Below are positions 7,139 to 15,176 of a stretch of 64,000 nucleotides of DNA, piece after piece. The notes below the pieces were generated by a model that did no database searches, was not told the origin of the DNA, and saw only the letters and a list, made by a program, of their open reading frames with translations. The DNA is taken from positions 1-64,000 of the forward strand of contig SVGM01000015.1 of assembly GCA_015056365.1 (NCBI GenBank), written 5' to 3'. The position numbers and the translations under genes are program-made. Position 1 is the stretch's first letter. Each line of letters opens with the position of its first letter. Origin of the DNA: Clostridiales bacterium (GTDB lineage: Bacteria > Bacillota > Clostridia > Christensenellales > Aristaeellaceae).

Positions 7139-8989
7139 ATGACTTTTGTATATCAAAAGGCGACGAAAGCTGCACTGGCAGTGCTGATGATCTTGATGAT
7201 CCTGTGCGGGATTCTTCTTCCCGGCATAGAGGGCTCCCGGGCGGAGGATGGAATCGCTACAGCGCCACATGCCATTGATCCCATTGTGCGCGTTCTGCTG
7301 AGCCGCCTGAATATCACGGACAGAATGGACGTCACTCTGACGGCTCCTTATGGCCTGCACTTTGGCACTGGCAATGCGGAAATGTATTTTGAAAAAGGCA
7401 GTCAGCTGGCCTTCCTGCTCCGCAATGATGTCATCTATCTTTACTATCAGGGTATGTCGTTGCGCTGTGGTTCTCAGGTACAGCTGAAGAAGTACGCAGA
7501 CCAGAATGCACAGCCGGAGGAACGTTCCGGATTCTACCTGACGAACTTTGACCCGCTCTATCAGGGCGACCTGAGCCTTTCGGTGACGGATGGAAAGATT
7601 CGTCCCATCCTGAGCATTCATGTGGAGGATTATCTGCTGGGCGTTGTACCTTATGAAATGAACGATCTATTCCCTGTGGAAGCCCTGAAAGCCCAGACCG
7701 TTGCAGCAAGGACCTATGCTTTGCGCAAAAAGAATGCAGCGGCTGACTATGACGTGGTCGATACCACCAATGACCAGGTGTTTCGTGGCTATGTGCCGGG
7801 CAATACCCATACCGAGCAGGCAATAAAAGAAACATATGGTGTATGCGGCTTTTACAAAGGAAAATTGGCACAGTGCTACTATTCTGCCAGCAACGGCGGA
7901 CAGACGGAGCTAGTTGAATCGGTTTGGAAAACGGACGGCGATTTTAGCTATTATGCTTTCGGTAAGGATCCTTATGACGTAGAGAATCCAGCCAGTACTG
8001 TGCGTAGCTTCCCAATCAGGAAAGAATACAAGCAAAGCGAAGTCGCTCCCTTCGGGCTGCGGAAGCTGCTTGCGGATATGCTTTTCGATGAGCTGACACA
8101 ACTTGGCTTTGATCCGTCTCCAGAGAGCATTCAGGTGCATCAGGTGTCCGAAGTGAAGCTGGATACCCCATCCAGCCGCGATTCCGCCCACTTGACCATG
8201 CTGCATATGACGGTACGCATCAGTGGGCGTACCCGCAGCGAGGCAAAGACCACGATCACCCTTGAAGACTTGGATACCGAAGAGGTTTTTCTCTTTGAGA
8301 CGCTGGCGCCGATCACTCCGAATCACACGCCTACCCCTACGCCTGCTCCGACGGCAGCAATCCCTACACCTACTCCTGAGCTGGTATACGGGCCGTTTAC
8401 CCCCATCGAGGAAGCGTTTGTCCTTGATATCCCGATCTTCCCAAGCGCTGAAAACGCTTTTGGCATGAATATCAGCACCAACTACGACAATGAGATCTGG
8501 GCGCTGGTGGAAGATCAGACAGGATATGAGATACAAGCCCGCCGGTATGGTCATGGCGTGGGGATGAGCCAACGCGGTGCCGAGTGGATGGCGCTCACTT
8601 ACGAAAAGGATTTCAAAGAGATCCTCGGATTCTACTATCCCGGCATGAAATTGATGCGATATGATTTTGCCGCGCCAGTACCGCCGGTTCCTGAAGCGGA
8701 ACTGGCGGCAACAGCAGGCCCTGCCCCGACAGTTACCCCAAGGCCTACGCTGATGCCCGTTACGATGAATGCGGCGCCTGGTCAGTGGTATGCTGTCGTT
8801 ACCGGCATTGCGGAGGACAGCACCTTGAACCTTCGCTCCCGCCCGGATCTTGGCGGCGATATCCTGATGCGCTTGTATAAAAATCAGCGACTTCTGGTGC
8901 TTCAACGCTGCCCGGAAGAAGGCTGGGTACAGGTTCAGACCGACGCCATCACGGGCTATGTGATGGAAAGTTTCCTTACAGAGGAATAA
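7139..8989 (+). CDS. SpoIID/LytB-domain protein with split domain and C-terminal SH3b
   Basis: A 616-aa protein with an N-terminal membrane/signal segment (about 8-32). Residues about 158-260 are the first part of a SpoIID domain (VEDYLLGVVPYEM, EALKAQTVAARTYALRKKN, YYSASNGGQTE), including the Glu of the PYEM motif that corresponds to the lytic transglycosylase active-site Glu of SpoIID. The closing part (GHGVGMSQRGAEWMA, EILGFYYPGMKL) is at about 471-505. Between them lies extra sequence with a Pro/Thr linker (392-418). Residues about 548-613 are SH3b-like (STLNLRSRPDLGGDI). Probably a cell-wall-acting transglycosylase. Whether it works in sporulation or vegetative growth is not shown. It is not in a spoIID-spoIIQ context. 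Confidence 0.83.
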   Translation: MTFVYQKATKAALAVLMILMILCGILLPGIEGSRAEDGIATAPHAIDPIVRVLLSRLNITDRMDVTLTAPYGLHFGTGNAEMYFEKGSQLAFLLRNDVIYLYYQGMSLRCGSQVQLKKYADQNAQPEERSGFYLTNFDPLYQGDLSLSVTDGKIRPILSIHVEDYLLGVVPYEMNDLFPVEALKAQTVAARTYALRKKNAAADYDVVDTTNDQVFRGYVPGNTHTEQAIKETYGVCGFYKGKLAQCYYSASNGGQTELVESVWKTDGDFSYYAFGKDPYDVENPASTVRSFPIRKEYKQSEVAPFGLRKLLADMLFDELTQLGFDPSPESIQVHQVSEVKLDTPSSRDSAHLTMLHMTVRISGRTRSEAKTTITLEDLDTEEVFLFETLAPITPNHTPTPTPAPTAAIPTPTPELVYGPFTPIEEAFVLDIPIFPSAENAFGMNISTNYDNEIWALVEDQTGYEIQARRYGHGVGMSQRGAEWMALTYEKDFKEILGFYYPGMKLMRYDFAAPVPPVPEAELAATAGPAPTVTPRPTLMPVTMNAAPGQWYAVVTGIAEDSTLNLRSRPDLGGDILMRLYKNQRLLVLQRCPEEGWVQVQTDAITGYVMESFLTEE

Positions 8990-9038
8990 AAAGAACGAAA
9001 AAGTTTCTTGAAATACGAAAAAAATACGAAAATCATCG

Positions 9039-9077
9039 TGAAAACGTTTTACTTTTTTCTTTGGATTGTTGTATAAT
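9039..9077 (+). promoter_or_regulatory. promoter and cre-like operator of LacI-family gene
   Basis: TGAAAACGTTTTAC (9039-9052) is a near-perfect palindrome of the LacI/CcpA-site type and overlaps a -35 TTTACT (9048-9053). A perfect TATAAT is at 9072-9077 with an 18-bp spacer. Autoregulation by the product of the next gene, or control by CcpA, is inferred. Confidence 0.65.
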
Positions 9078-9130
9078 GTAGCTGCTGTTATTTTGTTGAC
9101 GAATTCTGTGAAAAAGAAACGAGGAGCGTT

Positions 9131-10156
9131 ATGGCAGTTACCATTCGGGATGTTTCGGAAAAATGCGGTCTTTCCATCTCTACGGTCAGCAAAGCACTGA
9201 ATCATTACAGCGATATCAGTGACGAGACCCGTAAGCGCGTGCTTGAAACTGCGAAGGAGATCGGCTATCACCCCAATGCATTGGCTCGTGCGCTGAAAAC
9301 AAATCGCTCCTACAATCTTGGCGTTTTGTTTGCTGATGAGTTCGGCAGCGGCCTGACGCATCCGTTTTTCTCCGCTGTGCTTGACAGCTTCAAGCGCACG
9401 GCAGAGCAGAAGGGATATGACATCACTTTCATCAACCACAACATCAGCCAGCGAAACATGACGTTCCTTGAGCATTGCCACTACCGGAATGTGGACGGCG
9501 TGTGTGTTGCTTGTATTGACTTCTATGCGCCGGAGATTGTGCAGCTGATGCAAAGCGATCTGCCGGCTGTAACCATCGACCATAGCTTCGACAATCGTTC
9601 CTGTGTCCTGAGCGACAACGTAGCCGGCATGGAACTGCTGGTCTACCGCGCAGCACAGCTGGGCCATACCCGCATCGCCTACGTACACGGCAAAAAGAGC
9701 GCCGTTACCAAGAGCCGTCTGACGGGTTTCCATCGCGCTATGCTGGCCAATGGCATTGCCGTTCGTGAGGAGTACATGGAGGAGTCCGAGTATCAGGACG
9801 CCCATAAGTGTTATGCTATGGTGCAGAAGCTTCTTCAGCTTCCTCAGCCGCCCACCTGCATCTTTGTCACCGACGACCTTGCAGCCATTGGCGCCATGGA
9901 CGCTATTCGCGACCTGGGCTTGCGCATCGGCGAGGATATTTCCATCGCTGGCTACGATGGCCACTTCCTGTCTCAACTGGTTCGCCCCAAGCTGACCACC
10001 GTTAGGCAGAATACAACGCTGATGGGTCAGCGCGCGGCCGAAATGCTGATCCGCAGTGCAGAGGAGCCGCTGACCACCGGTATTCAGAACGTAACGGTGA
10101 TGGGCGAACTGATCAAAGGGGAGACGCTGCGCAACGTGAACCCTGACAGGATTTGA
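9131..10156 (+). CDS. LacI-family transcriptional regulator
   Basis: A 341-aa protein with the usual order: N-terminal HTH (TIRDVSEKCGLSISTVSKAL, then a hinge helix around NALARALKTN) and a periplasmic-binding-protein-like effector domain (about 60-335; FVTDDLAAIGAMDAIRDLGL, ISIAGYDGHFLSQLVRPKLTTV). ATG 9131 has GAGGAGCG at the right distance. No sugar-utilisation genes adjoin it, so its ligand and regulon cannot be inferred beyond a likely autoregulatory operator. Confidence 0.92.
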   Translation: MAVTIRDVSEKCGLSISTVSKALNHYSDISDETRKRVLETAKEIGYHPNALARALKTNRSYNLGVLFADEFGSGLTHPFFSAVLDSFKRTAEQKGYDITFINHNISQRNMTFLEHCHYRNVDGVCVACIDFYAPEIVQLMQSDLPAVTIDHSFDNRSCVLSDNVAGMELLVYRAAQLGHTRIAYVHGKKSAVTKSRLTGFHRAMLANGIAVREEYMEESEYQDAHKCYAMVQKLLQLPQPPTCIFVTDDLAAIGAMDAIRDLGLRIGEDISIAGYDGHFLSQLVRPKLTTVRQNTTLMGQRAAEMLIRSAEEPLTTGIQNVTVMGELIKGETLRNVNPDRI

Positions 10157-10178
10157 TTGCTTCAAAAGCAAAAGTTGC

Positions 10179-10210
10179 ATATGGCATTTTTGGCGAAAAT
10201 GCCATATAAT
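10179..10210. other. 12-bp inverted repeat ending in TATAAT
   Basis: ATATGGCATTTT (10179-10190) and AAAATGCCATAT (10196-10207) form a perfect stem with a 5-nt loop. There is no T run, so it is a weak terminator candidate for the LacI gene. The right arm runs into TATAAT (10205-10210), so it may instead be an operator around a promoter for the next gene, with TGGCAT (10182-10187) 17 bp upstream. I cannot decide between these. Confidence 0.5.
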
Positions 10211-10324
10211 TATCATGACGGGGAATCATCCTGTCGTCCGAAGGGGATTGGGCGCCTGCGCGCTTCGATCTCCTGGCTGAACATCCACTGCATGATCAAA
10301 GATTGTTTGAGGTGAGATGAACGA

Positions 10325-10999
10325 ATGAGGAAAGTCTTTAAGCGTGTGTTTCTTGTGGTTCTGCTAATGGCCATTCTGATGGCGCTTTCGCTTGTCAGCT
10401 TCCGCTATAGCCCCACGTTCCGCTCGTTTTTGCTTCAGAACGGCAGCGCTAAGTGGCTCAGCCAGCGGTTCAGCGAAACCATCCGGGAGAAGAATGAGCT
10501 GGTGGTCTTCGAAGCTGAATTGACCGGTCAGGAAACCTATACTGAGAATGCCATGCTCCTTGGCACGGTGCAAAAGGTGGAAATGCCCTATACCTTTGTC
10601 ATCAACTTCTCTGTTGATCTGAGCAAGGCAGTTGTCAGCCCGGACGAAGAGAACAACACGTTGATTGTCAGCGTGCCTGCGCCGTACGTGAGCTACTACA
10701 AGCTGACGGTTAATGAATCGGAAATGAAGAAGACGGACTGGCTCCTGCCCCTTACGCCGGAACGCTATGCCGAGCTTCACAGCCATCTGGAAACTCGTCT
10801 GTGCGACGAAAGCAAGAATAATCCCGAATACCTGGCCAATGCCTGGAATCGCACGGTGAATGTTCTGGAGACTCAGTTCAAGTCCCTGATCCAGAGTAAC
10901 CCCATGGCTGAAACTTACACCATTCAGGTGATTCAGAGCGACGCATTGCAGCAGACCGATGATTCTTCCGCTCCGTCTGTTGTTCCCATTGATCAATAA
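10325..10999 (+). CDS. membrane-anchored DUF4230-like protein
   Basis: A 224-aa protein with one N-terminal transmembrane segment (about 8-27, VFLVVLLMAILMALSLVSF) and an extracytoplasmic domain. The text ELVVFEAELTGQETY, then VEMPYTFVINFSVDLSKAVV and TLIVSVPAPYVSYYKL, follows the pattern of DUF4230 (a small domain anchored in the membrane, function unknown). Assignment is from memory of the pattern. GAGGTGA lies upstream of ATG 10325. A strong terminator follows, which separates it from the stator-like module, although proximity may still be meaningful. Confidence 0.6.
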   Translation: MRKVFKRVFLVVLLMAILMALSLVSFRYSPTFRSFLLQNGSAKWLSQRFSETIREKNELVVFEAELTGQETYTENAMLLGTVQKVEMPYTFVINFSVDLSKAVVSPDEENNTLIVSVPAPYVSYYKLTVNESEMKKTDWLLPLTPERYAELHSHLETRLCDESKNNPEYLANAWNRTVNVLETQFKSLIQSNPMAETYTIQVIQSDALQQTDDSSAPSVVPIDQ

Positions 11000-11011
11000 G
11001 GATATTTCCGT

Positions 11012-11043
11012 CCTGCTGTGTATATCGCAGCAGGGCTTTTTTT
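11012..11043 (+). terminator. terminator after DUF4230-like gene
   Basis: CCTGCTGTG (11012-11020) pairs with CGCAGCAGG (11026-11034), followed by GC and T7. Confidence 0.92.
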
Positions 11044-11077
11044 GTTGTAACGATTTATTCTGAATGTTCCGATTCTA

Positions 11078-11106
11078 TTTACAAAATATGAAACAAATGT
11101 TAAGAT
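11078..11106 (+). promoter_or_regulatory. promoter of the ZorAB-like operon
   Basis: TTTACA (11078-11083), a 17-bp spacer and TAAGAT (11101-11106). AGGAGG for the first gene follows at 11134-11139. Confidence 0.65.
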
Positions 11107-11148
11107 GAACGTGTATACAAACAACCCGGGCACAGGAGGTGCTTTTTG

Positions 11149-12387
11149 GTGGCTGCAAAAGAACTCATTACCAATCTGACGTCCAGCCTGTCTGAATGGC
11201 TGGTGTATTGCGCGATTGCTGTGGTGACGCTGATCGGATTGTGCAAATGCATTTATCCGCTGCTGCGCAATGCGGCGCTTTTGAATCGCGCTGTGGTGAA
11301 GCTGGAAAAGAGCACAGCCGCCGGTGACCGGCCTGTCTGGCGCGAGCCGCGCTTTCTGGGTCGTTCCTTGCGTCCTCAATGGCAGCAGTTTCTGCTCAAT
11401 GCGGGGCAATTGGATATTCGTGGCATGGCGTGCGACACCAGAGATTATATCAATGATGAGACGGTGATTGATCGTCCGGGTCACAGCCAGTTGGCAGAGC
11501 TGATCCCCAGTCTTTTGACTTCGCTGGGTATTCTGGGTACCTTCTTGGGCCTGATGGAAGGCTTGACCAGCGTGGACTTTTCCAATGCTGAAGGCACGCT
11601 GATGAGCATTCCGCAGCTGCTTGGCGGCATGCGCTTTGCTTTTGCTACGTCAGTGGCCGGTATTGCCTGTTCGCTGGTGTTCAACATGTGTAACAAGATC
11701 GCCTCCGGACACGCCAACCGCGCCTTGGGCAACTTCGAAGAAGCGTTTTATGAACTGGCGATGCCTAGACCGCTGGACGCCGAGGTTCAGCTTCTGTGCA
11801 GCAGGCAGGATGAAGATGACCGTATGAACCGTCTGGCGCAGACCATGGGCGCGCAGGTGGCAGCCTCGCTGGAGGTGGCCCTCAATAACGCGTTTTCGCC
11901 GCTAGGACGGTCCATGGATAGCTTCGTCAAGGGGGCTACGCAGGAGCAGATCGAAGGCATTCGCAGCGTCGTGGGACAGTTTGTTCAGCAGATGAACATC
12001 TCCCTCAGCGGCCAGATGAACGCGCTGGGTGAAACCATGGAGATGGTCAATCAGGGTCAGTTGCAGACGCAAAAGAACCTTCAGAATACCCTGAATACCA
12101 CCCAGGCGATGGCAGAAAACGCCCGCATGATGCAGTTGGTTGGCAGCGATATCGCCAAGCAGATGAAGACCCTGAACGAGCAGTTTGACCGTCAGAGTGC
12201 TGAACAGGAACATAAGCTCACCTTTGCTAGAGAGGCCAGCGAAGCGCTGGCAGAGCAGCTGTCCGCCCTGTCCGAATCCCTCAAGCGGATGCAGACGGCT
12301 GTGGATCAGCTTACCGGCGAACTTGACGATGCGGCCTTGGAGAGGCAGACACCTGAAACATCGAACATCGCCGCTTACGAGAGCTAA
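11149..12387 (+). CDS. MotA/TolQ/ExbB-type proton-channel protein with long C-terminal tail (ZorA-like)
   Basis: A protein of about 412 aa. AGGAGG at 11134-11139 serves GTG 11149 (9 nt) or TTG 11146 (6 nt). Three membrane segments are visible: about 18-40, 116-137 (SLLTSLGILGTFLGLMEGL) and 159-183 (LLGGMRFAFATSVAGIACSL), the last two in the MotA/TolQ/ExbB pattern. Residues about 215-400 form a long helical, Gln/Met/Glu-rich tail likely to be coiled coil. The 5-subunit stator plus long cytoplasmic tail is the architecture of ZorA. The partner MotB/OmpA-type gene follows at once. No flagellar genes, TonB, or ZorC/D/E are nearby, so role and cargo are unknown. Confidence 0.8.
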   Translation: MAAKELITNLTSSLSEWLVYCAIAVVTLIGLCKCIYPLLRNAALLNRAVVKLEKSTAAGDRPVWREPRFLGRSLRPQWQQFLLNAGQLDIRGMACDTRDYINDETVIDRPGHSQLAELIPSLLTSLGILGTFLGLMEGLTSVDFSNAEGTLMSIPQLLGGMRFAFATSVAGIACSLVFNMCNKIASGHANRALGNFEEAFYELAMPRPLDAEVQLLCSRQDEDDRMNRLAQTMGAQVAASLEVALNNAFSPLGRSMDSFVKGATQEQIEGIRSVVGQFVQQMNISLSGQMNALGETMEMVNQGQLQTQKNLQNTLNTTQAMAENARMMQLVGSDIAKQMKTLNEQFDRQSAEQEHKLTFAREASEALAEQLSALSESLKRMQTAVDQLTGELDDAALERQTPETSNIAAYES

Positions 12388-12402
12388 TCAGAGGAGGACG
12401 CT

Positions 12403-13497
12403 ATGGCCAGAAGACAAACGCGGTACAAAACCCGTGGCGATAACGGCTCTGCGTGGATCAGCTATTCTGACATGATGGCAGCGTTGCTTCTGTTGTTTGT
12501 GCTGGTACTCTGTTACAGCGTGTATCAGTATTTCGCAATGCTTGAAAGCAAAACAGCAGAGCTCCAGGACAAGGAATTGCTGCTGAATTCCCAGCAGATC
12601 ACGCTGGATCAGCAGCAGGGCATCCTTTTGCAGCAGCAGACAACGCTCGACGCGCAGTCCCTTCTGCTTTTGGACAAGCAGAAGGAACTGGATGACAAGC
12701 AGCTCGAGCTGGACAATGCGCTGATCATTCTAGGCGACCAACAAAAGCTGCTTGATGACCAGAGCCTCGCCCTACAGGAACAGCAGGTATTGATCATTTC
12801 CACGCAAACCATCCTTTCCCAGAAGGAAGACGAGCTTGCTACCGCAAAGCTAGAACTACAGGGGAAGCAGACCCAGCTGGATGATGCAACGCTGCTTTTA
12901 CAACAGCAGCAGCAGGCGTTAAGCAATCAGCAGGTAAAGCTGGACAACCTTGTAGGCGTTAAGACCAAGATTATTCAGGAACTGAGTCTTGCCCTGTCCC
13001 AGGCCAATCTGAGCGCCACCGTGGACAAGAACACCGGCGACATTGTGCTGGAAAGCACCGTTTTCTTTGATGTTGGCAAGAACACCATCAAGGATAGCGG
13101 CCGCGAATTACTGGACCGTTTCATTCCTGTGTATCTGGGTGTGCTGCTGAGACCCGAATATTCTGATTATCTTGGTGAGATCATCATTGAAGGCCACACG
13201 GACACCCAGGGCGACTATCTGCCGAATCTGGAACTGTCTCAGGAGCGCGCTTTGAGCGTTGCCACCTATTGCTTGCAGATGCCCGGTCTCACCGGTGAGC
13301 AGGCAGAGTTGCTTCGCGCCATCCTCACGGCCAAGGGCCGCAGCTTCTCCGACCCGGTCTATAACACGGATGGTACGATCAACATGGACGCATCCCGACG
13401 CGTGGAATTCAAATTCCGCCTGAAAGATACCGAAATGATCGATGAGATCCGTGACATCCTGACGCCGTCGCAGATTCCAACCGAAAGGGCTGAATAA
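12403..13497 (+). CDS. MotB/OmpA-type peptidoglycan-binding stator protein with long coiled coil (ZorB-like)
   Basis: A 364-aa protein with GAGGAGG before ATG 12403. Residues 17-45 (SAWISYSDMMAALLLLFVLV) are a MotB-type transmembrane helix with the single Asp (D23) that carries protons in MotB/ExbD proteins. Residues about 48-192 are a nearly uninterrupted coiled coil of Leu/Gln heptads (LDQQQ, LDDKQLELDN). Residues about 210-345 are an OmpA-like domain with the peptidoglycan motif HTDTQGDYLPNLELSQERAL. With the upstream MotA-like protein it should form an ion-driven stator anchored to cell wall. It is longer in the stalk than ordinary MotB. Confidence 0.85.
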   Translation: MARRQTRYKTRGDNGSAWISYSDMMAALLLLFVLVLCYSVYQYFAMLESKTAELQDKELLLNSQQITLDQQQGILLQQQTTLDAQSLLLLDKQKELDDKQLELDNALIILGDQQKLLDDQSLALQEQQVLIISTQTILSQKEDELATAKLELQGKQTQLDDATLLLQQQQQALSNQQVKLDNLVGVKTKIIQELSLALSQANLSATVDKNTGDIVLESTVFFDVGKNTIKDSGRELLDRFIPVYLGVLLRPEYSDYLGEIIIEGHTDTQGDYLPNLELSQERALSVATYCLQMPGLTGEQAELLRAILTAKGRSFSDPVYNTDGTINMDASRRVEFKFRLKDTEMIDEIRDILTPSQIPTERAE

Positions 13498-13500
13498 TGT

Positions 13501-13989
13501 ATGCGTACGCTGAAAATCATCGCCATTGTATCCGTTGCCTTGCTGCTGGTGATGCTACTGATGCTGTGGTATTTGTTCCTCAGCGCAGAGGTAACGGTCA
13601 GTGTTACATCGTCCCAAGGCGTATCTGCAGCGGACGTGGCAGATTTCGAATCGACCAAAACGGCTTTGAACGACGGCACCTTTCTCGGTACGACTTATCA
13701 TAAGCCTACCCAGTGGAAGGATGCTACGGAATACGTGTATCTGACCTACACCATCCATCTGAAAAACGGCTGTCTGGTGCCCATCGACATGATTGAGGTG
13801 CAGGTGGTGCCCCAGCCAGATGACATCGCCCAGATTGGTGATTTCCGTGCGGTTTCCCTTAATGCAAAATCGGAGGGTGATCTGACCACCACCATTCTGG
13901 TTCCCAAGGATACGCACCCGGTGAGAGAGATGATCGTATCTTACTATGTATGGGGCGTCAGCTTTCAGGTCAAAACCATCAGTCAGTAA
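13501..13989 (+). CDS. membrane-anchored protein of unknown function, third gene of the stator-like operon
   Basis: A 162-aa protein from ATG 13501, 3 bp after the MotB-like stop. An N-terminal transmembrane helix (about 5-28, IIAIVSVALLLVMLLMLWYL) is followed by an extracytoplasmic beta-rich domain (YVYLTYTIHLKNGCLVPIDM, IEVQVVPQPDDI, MIVSYYVWGVSFQVKT). I do not recognise the family. The position after the stator pair suggests an accessory at the membrane outer face. Confidence 0.72.
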   Translation: MRTLKIIAIVSVALLLVMLLMLWYLFLSAEVTVSVTSSQGVSAADVADFESTKTALNDGTFLGTTYHKPTQWKDATEYVYLTYTIHLKNGCLVPIDMIEVQVVPQPDDIAQIGDFRAVSLNAKSEGDLTTTILVPKDTHPVREMIVSYYVWGVSFQVKTISQ

Positions 13990-14055
13990 AGGGGTTCTGC
14001 ATTGCCATGGCAATACCTGTTGCTGTGGCTTTTTCTATACACTTTGCAGGGAATG

Positions 14056-14111
14056 TGATATCATAACCGCAAACGAAATCAAGCATCCGCAAAGATAAAG
14101 TGATATCATAA
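14056..14111. other. two direct copies of GTGATATCATAA
   Basis: The 12-mer GTGATATCATAA occurs twice, with cores at 14056-14066 and 14101-14111, 45 bp apart, in the 147-bp region before the AraC-type gene. Each contains the palindrome TGATATCA. They look like paired binding sites for the regulator downstream (inference). Confidence 0.5.
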
Positions 14112-14136
14112 GATTGCTTGCAGAGGGGGGAGCGAA

Positions 14137-15105
14137 ATGTGCGAATGGCATAAGAACATTCAAAGGCTTGTGGAAGAGATTGATCTTTGTATTAGGAACA
14201 AGAATGATGAGGCACTGACGCTTTCACTTCTTGCCGGAAGGTTTGGGTATTCAGAGTATCATTTCTCAAGGAAGTTCAAAGAGATTTCAGGAATGCAGCT
14301 TAGGGATTATCTGCGATATCGGAAACTGGCTTTTGCATTGAAGCAGCTTCGCGATACGGATGATGGCATCCTGGAGATCGCAATGGATCATGGTTTTTCG
14401 TCGCATGAGGCCTTCAGCCGTGCTTTCAGGGAAGCCTATGGAATCACCCCAAGCGAGTATCGCCGCAAGCCTGTTCCTGTTGTGCTTCGTACCATTATCA
14501 AACCTTTTGACTGTTATCTGATGGAGTTTGGAGGAAGGGAAATGGAAAAGAAAACAGGTGATATTAAAACGTATTTCATCACCATTCCTGCTCACAAGTT
14601 TTTGCATATCAAGAACTATGAGAGCGTTGGCTACTGGGATTTCTGGCAAAAACAGAGCCTGATTCCGGGGCAGGACTGCGAAACCATATGTGGACTGCTG
14701 GACAGCATCAAGGGGAAACTGGATGACGCCGGCGAGCATACGGCAGATAGCGGCAGCGGGCAAATCATGGCGTTCATCAATGAACCTGAGGGGAGAATTT
14801 GCAGTTGGGGAATTCCTCTCGCAGAATGTTACGGCGTGCGGCTGCCGCTTGATTACGATGGTGCGATTCCTTCACAGATGCTTTTGATCGATGTGCCGGA
14901 AGGGGAATATCTTGTATTCGAACATGGGCCGTTCGACTTTGAAACAGAGAACAGCCTTGTTGAAGCCAGGATCGAGAATGCAATGAAGACGTTCGATTAC
15001 GCTTCTACGGAGTACTGCCTTGATCTGACTCCCGGCAGGATTTTCTACTTCTATCATGACTGCAAAAGGTTCTGGAAGTATATCAGGCCTGTACGCAAAG
15101 TATAA
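14137..15105 (+). CDS. AraC-family regulator with GyrI-like effector-binding domain
   Basis: A 322-aa protein with the double HTH at the N-terminus (about 8-110: LSLLAGRFGYSEYHFSRKFK, IAMDHGFSSHEAFSRAFREA, YGITPSEYR). Residues about 145-315 match the AraC-type GyrI/effector-binding fold seen in Rob and SoxS-like drug regulators. GGAGGGGGGAG-like sequence precedes ATG 14137. Such proteins sense small, often amphipathic or cationic, molecules. No target gene adjoins it except itself. It converges on the pot operon across a shared hairpin. Confidence 0.86.
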   Translation: MCEWHKNIQRLVEEIDLCIRNKNDEALTLSLLAGRFGYSEYHFSRKFKEISGMQLRDYLRYRKLAFALKQLRDTDDGILEIAMDHGFSSHEAFSRAFREAYGITPSEYRRKPVPVVLRTIIKPFDCYLMEFGGREMEKKTGDIKTYFITIPAHKFLHIKNYESVGYWDFWQKQSLIPGQDCETICGLLDSIKGKLDDAGEHTADSGSGQIMAFINEPEGRICSWGIPLAECYGVRLPLDYDGAIPSQMLLIDVPEGEYLVFEHGPFDFETENSLVEARIENAMKTFDYASTEYCLDLTPGRIFYFYHDCKRFWKYIRPVRKV

Positions 15106-15128
15106 ATACGTTTTTGGTGAACAGATAA

Positions 15129-15159
15129 GGCCCCAGGCGTCGTGACGGCGCCTGGGGCC
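15129..15159. terminator. bidirectional hairpin between AraC gene and potD
   Basis: A perfect 11-bp stem GGCCCCAGGCG (15129-15139) / CGCCTGGGGCC (15149-15159) with a 9-nt loop lies between two converging genes. The tails are short (TTGAATG on plus, TTATCTG on minus). Confidence 0.75.
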
Positions 15160-15176
15160 TTGAATGTGCTGCAAGG

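Noticed and set aside
7910-10216. 768-residue open frame on the minus strand
   Set aside because: It lies antisense to the SpoIID-domain and LacI genes, both of which have clear domains and ribosome sites; composition is that of a GC-rich antisense frame.
11149-13989. Complete Zorya anti-phage system
   Set aside because: Only ZorA/ZorB-like genes are present; no ZorC, ZorD helicase or ZorE nuclease is visible within reach.
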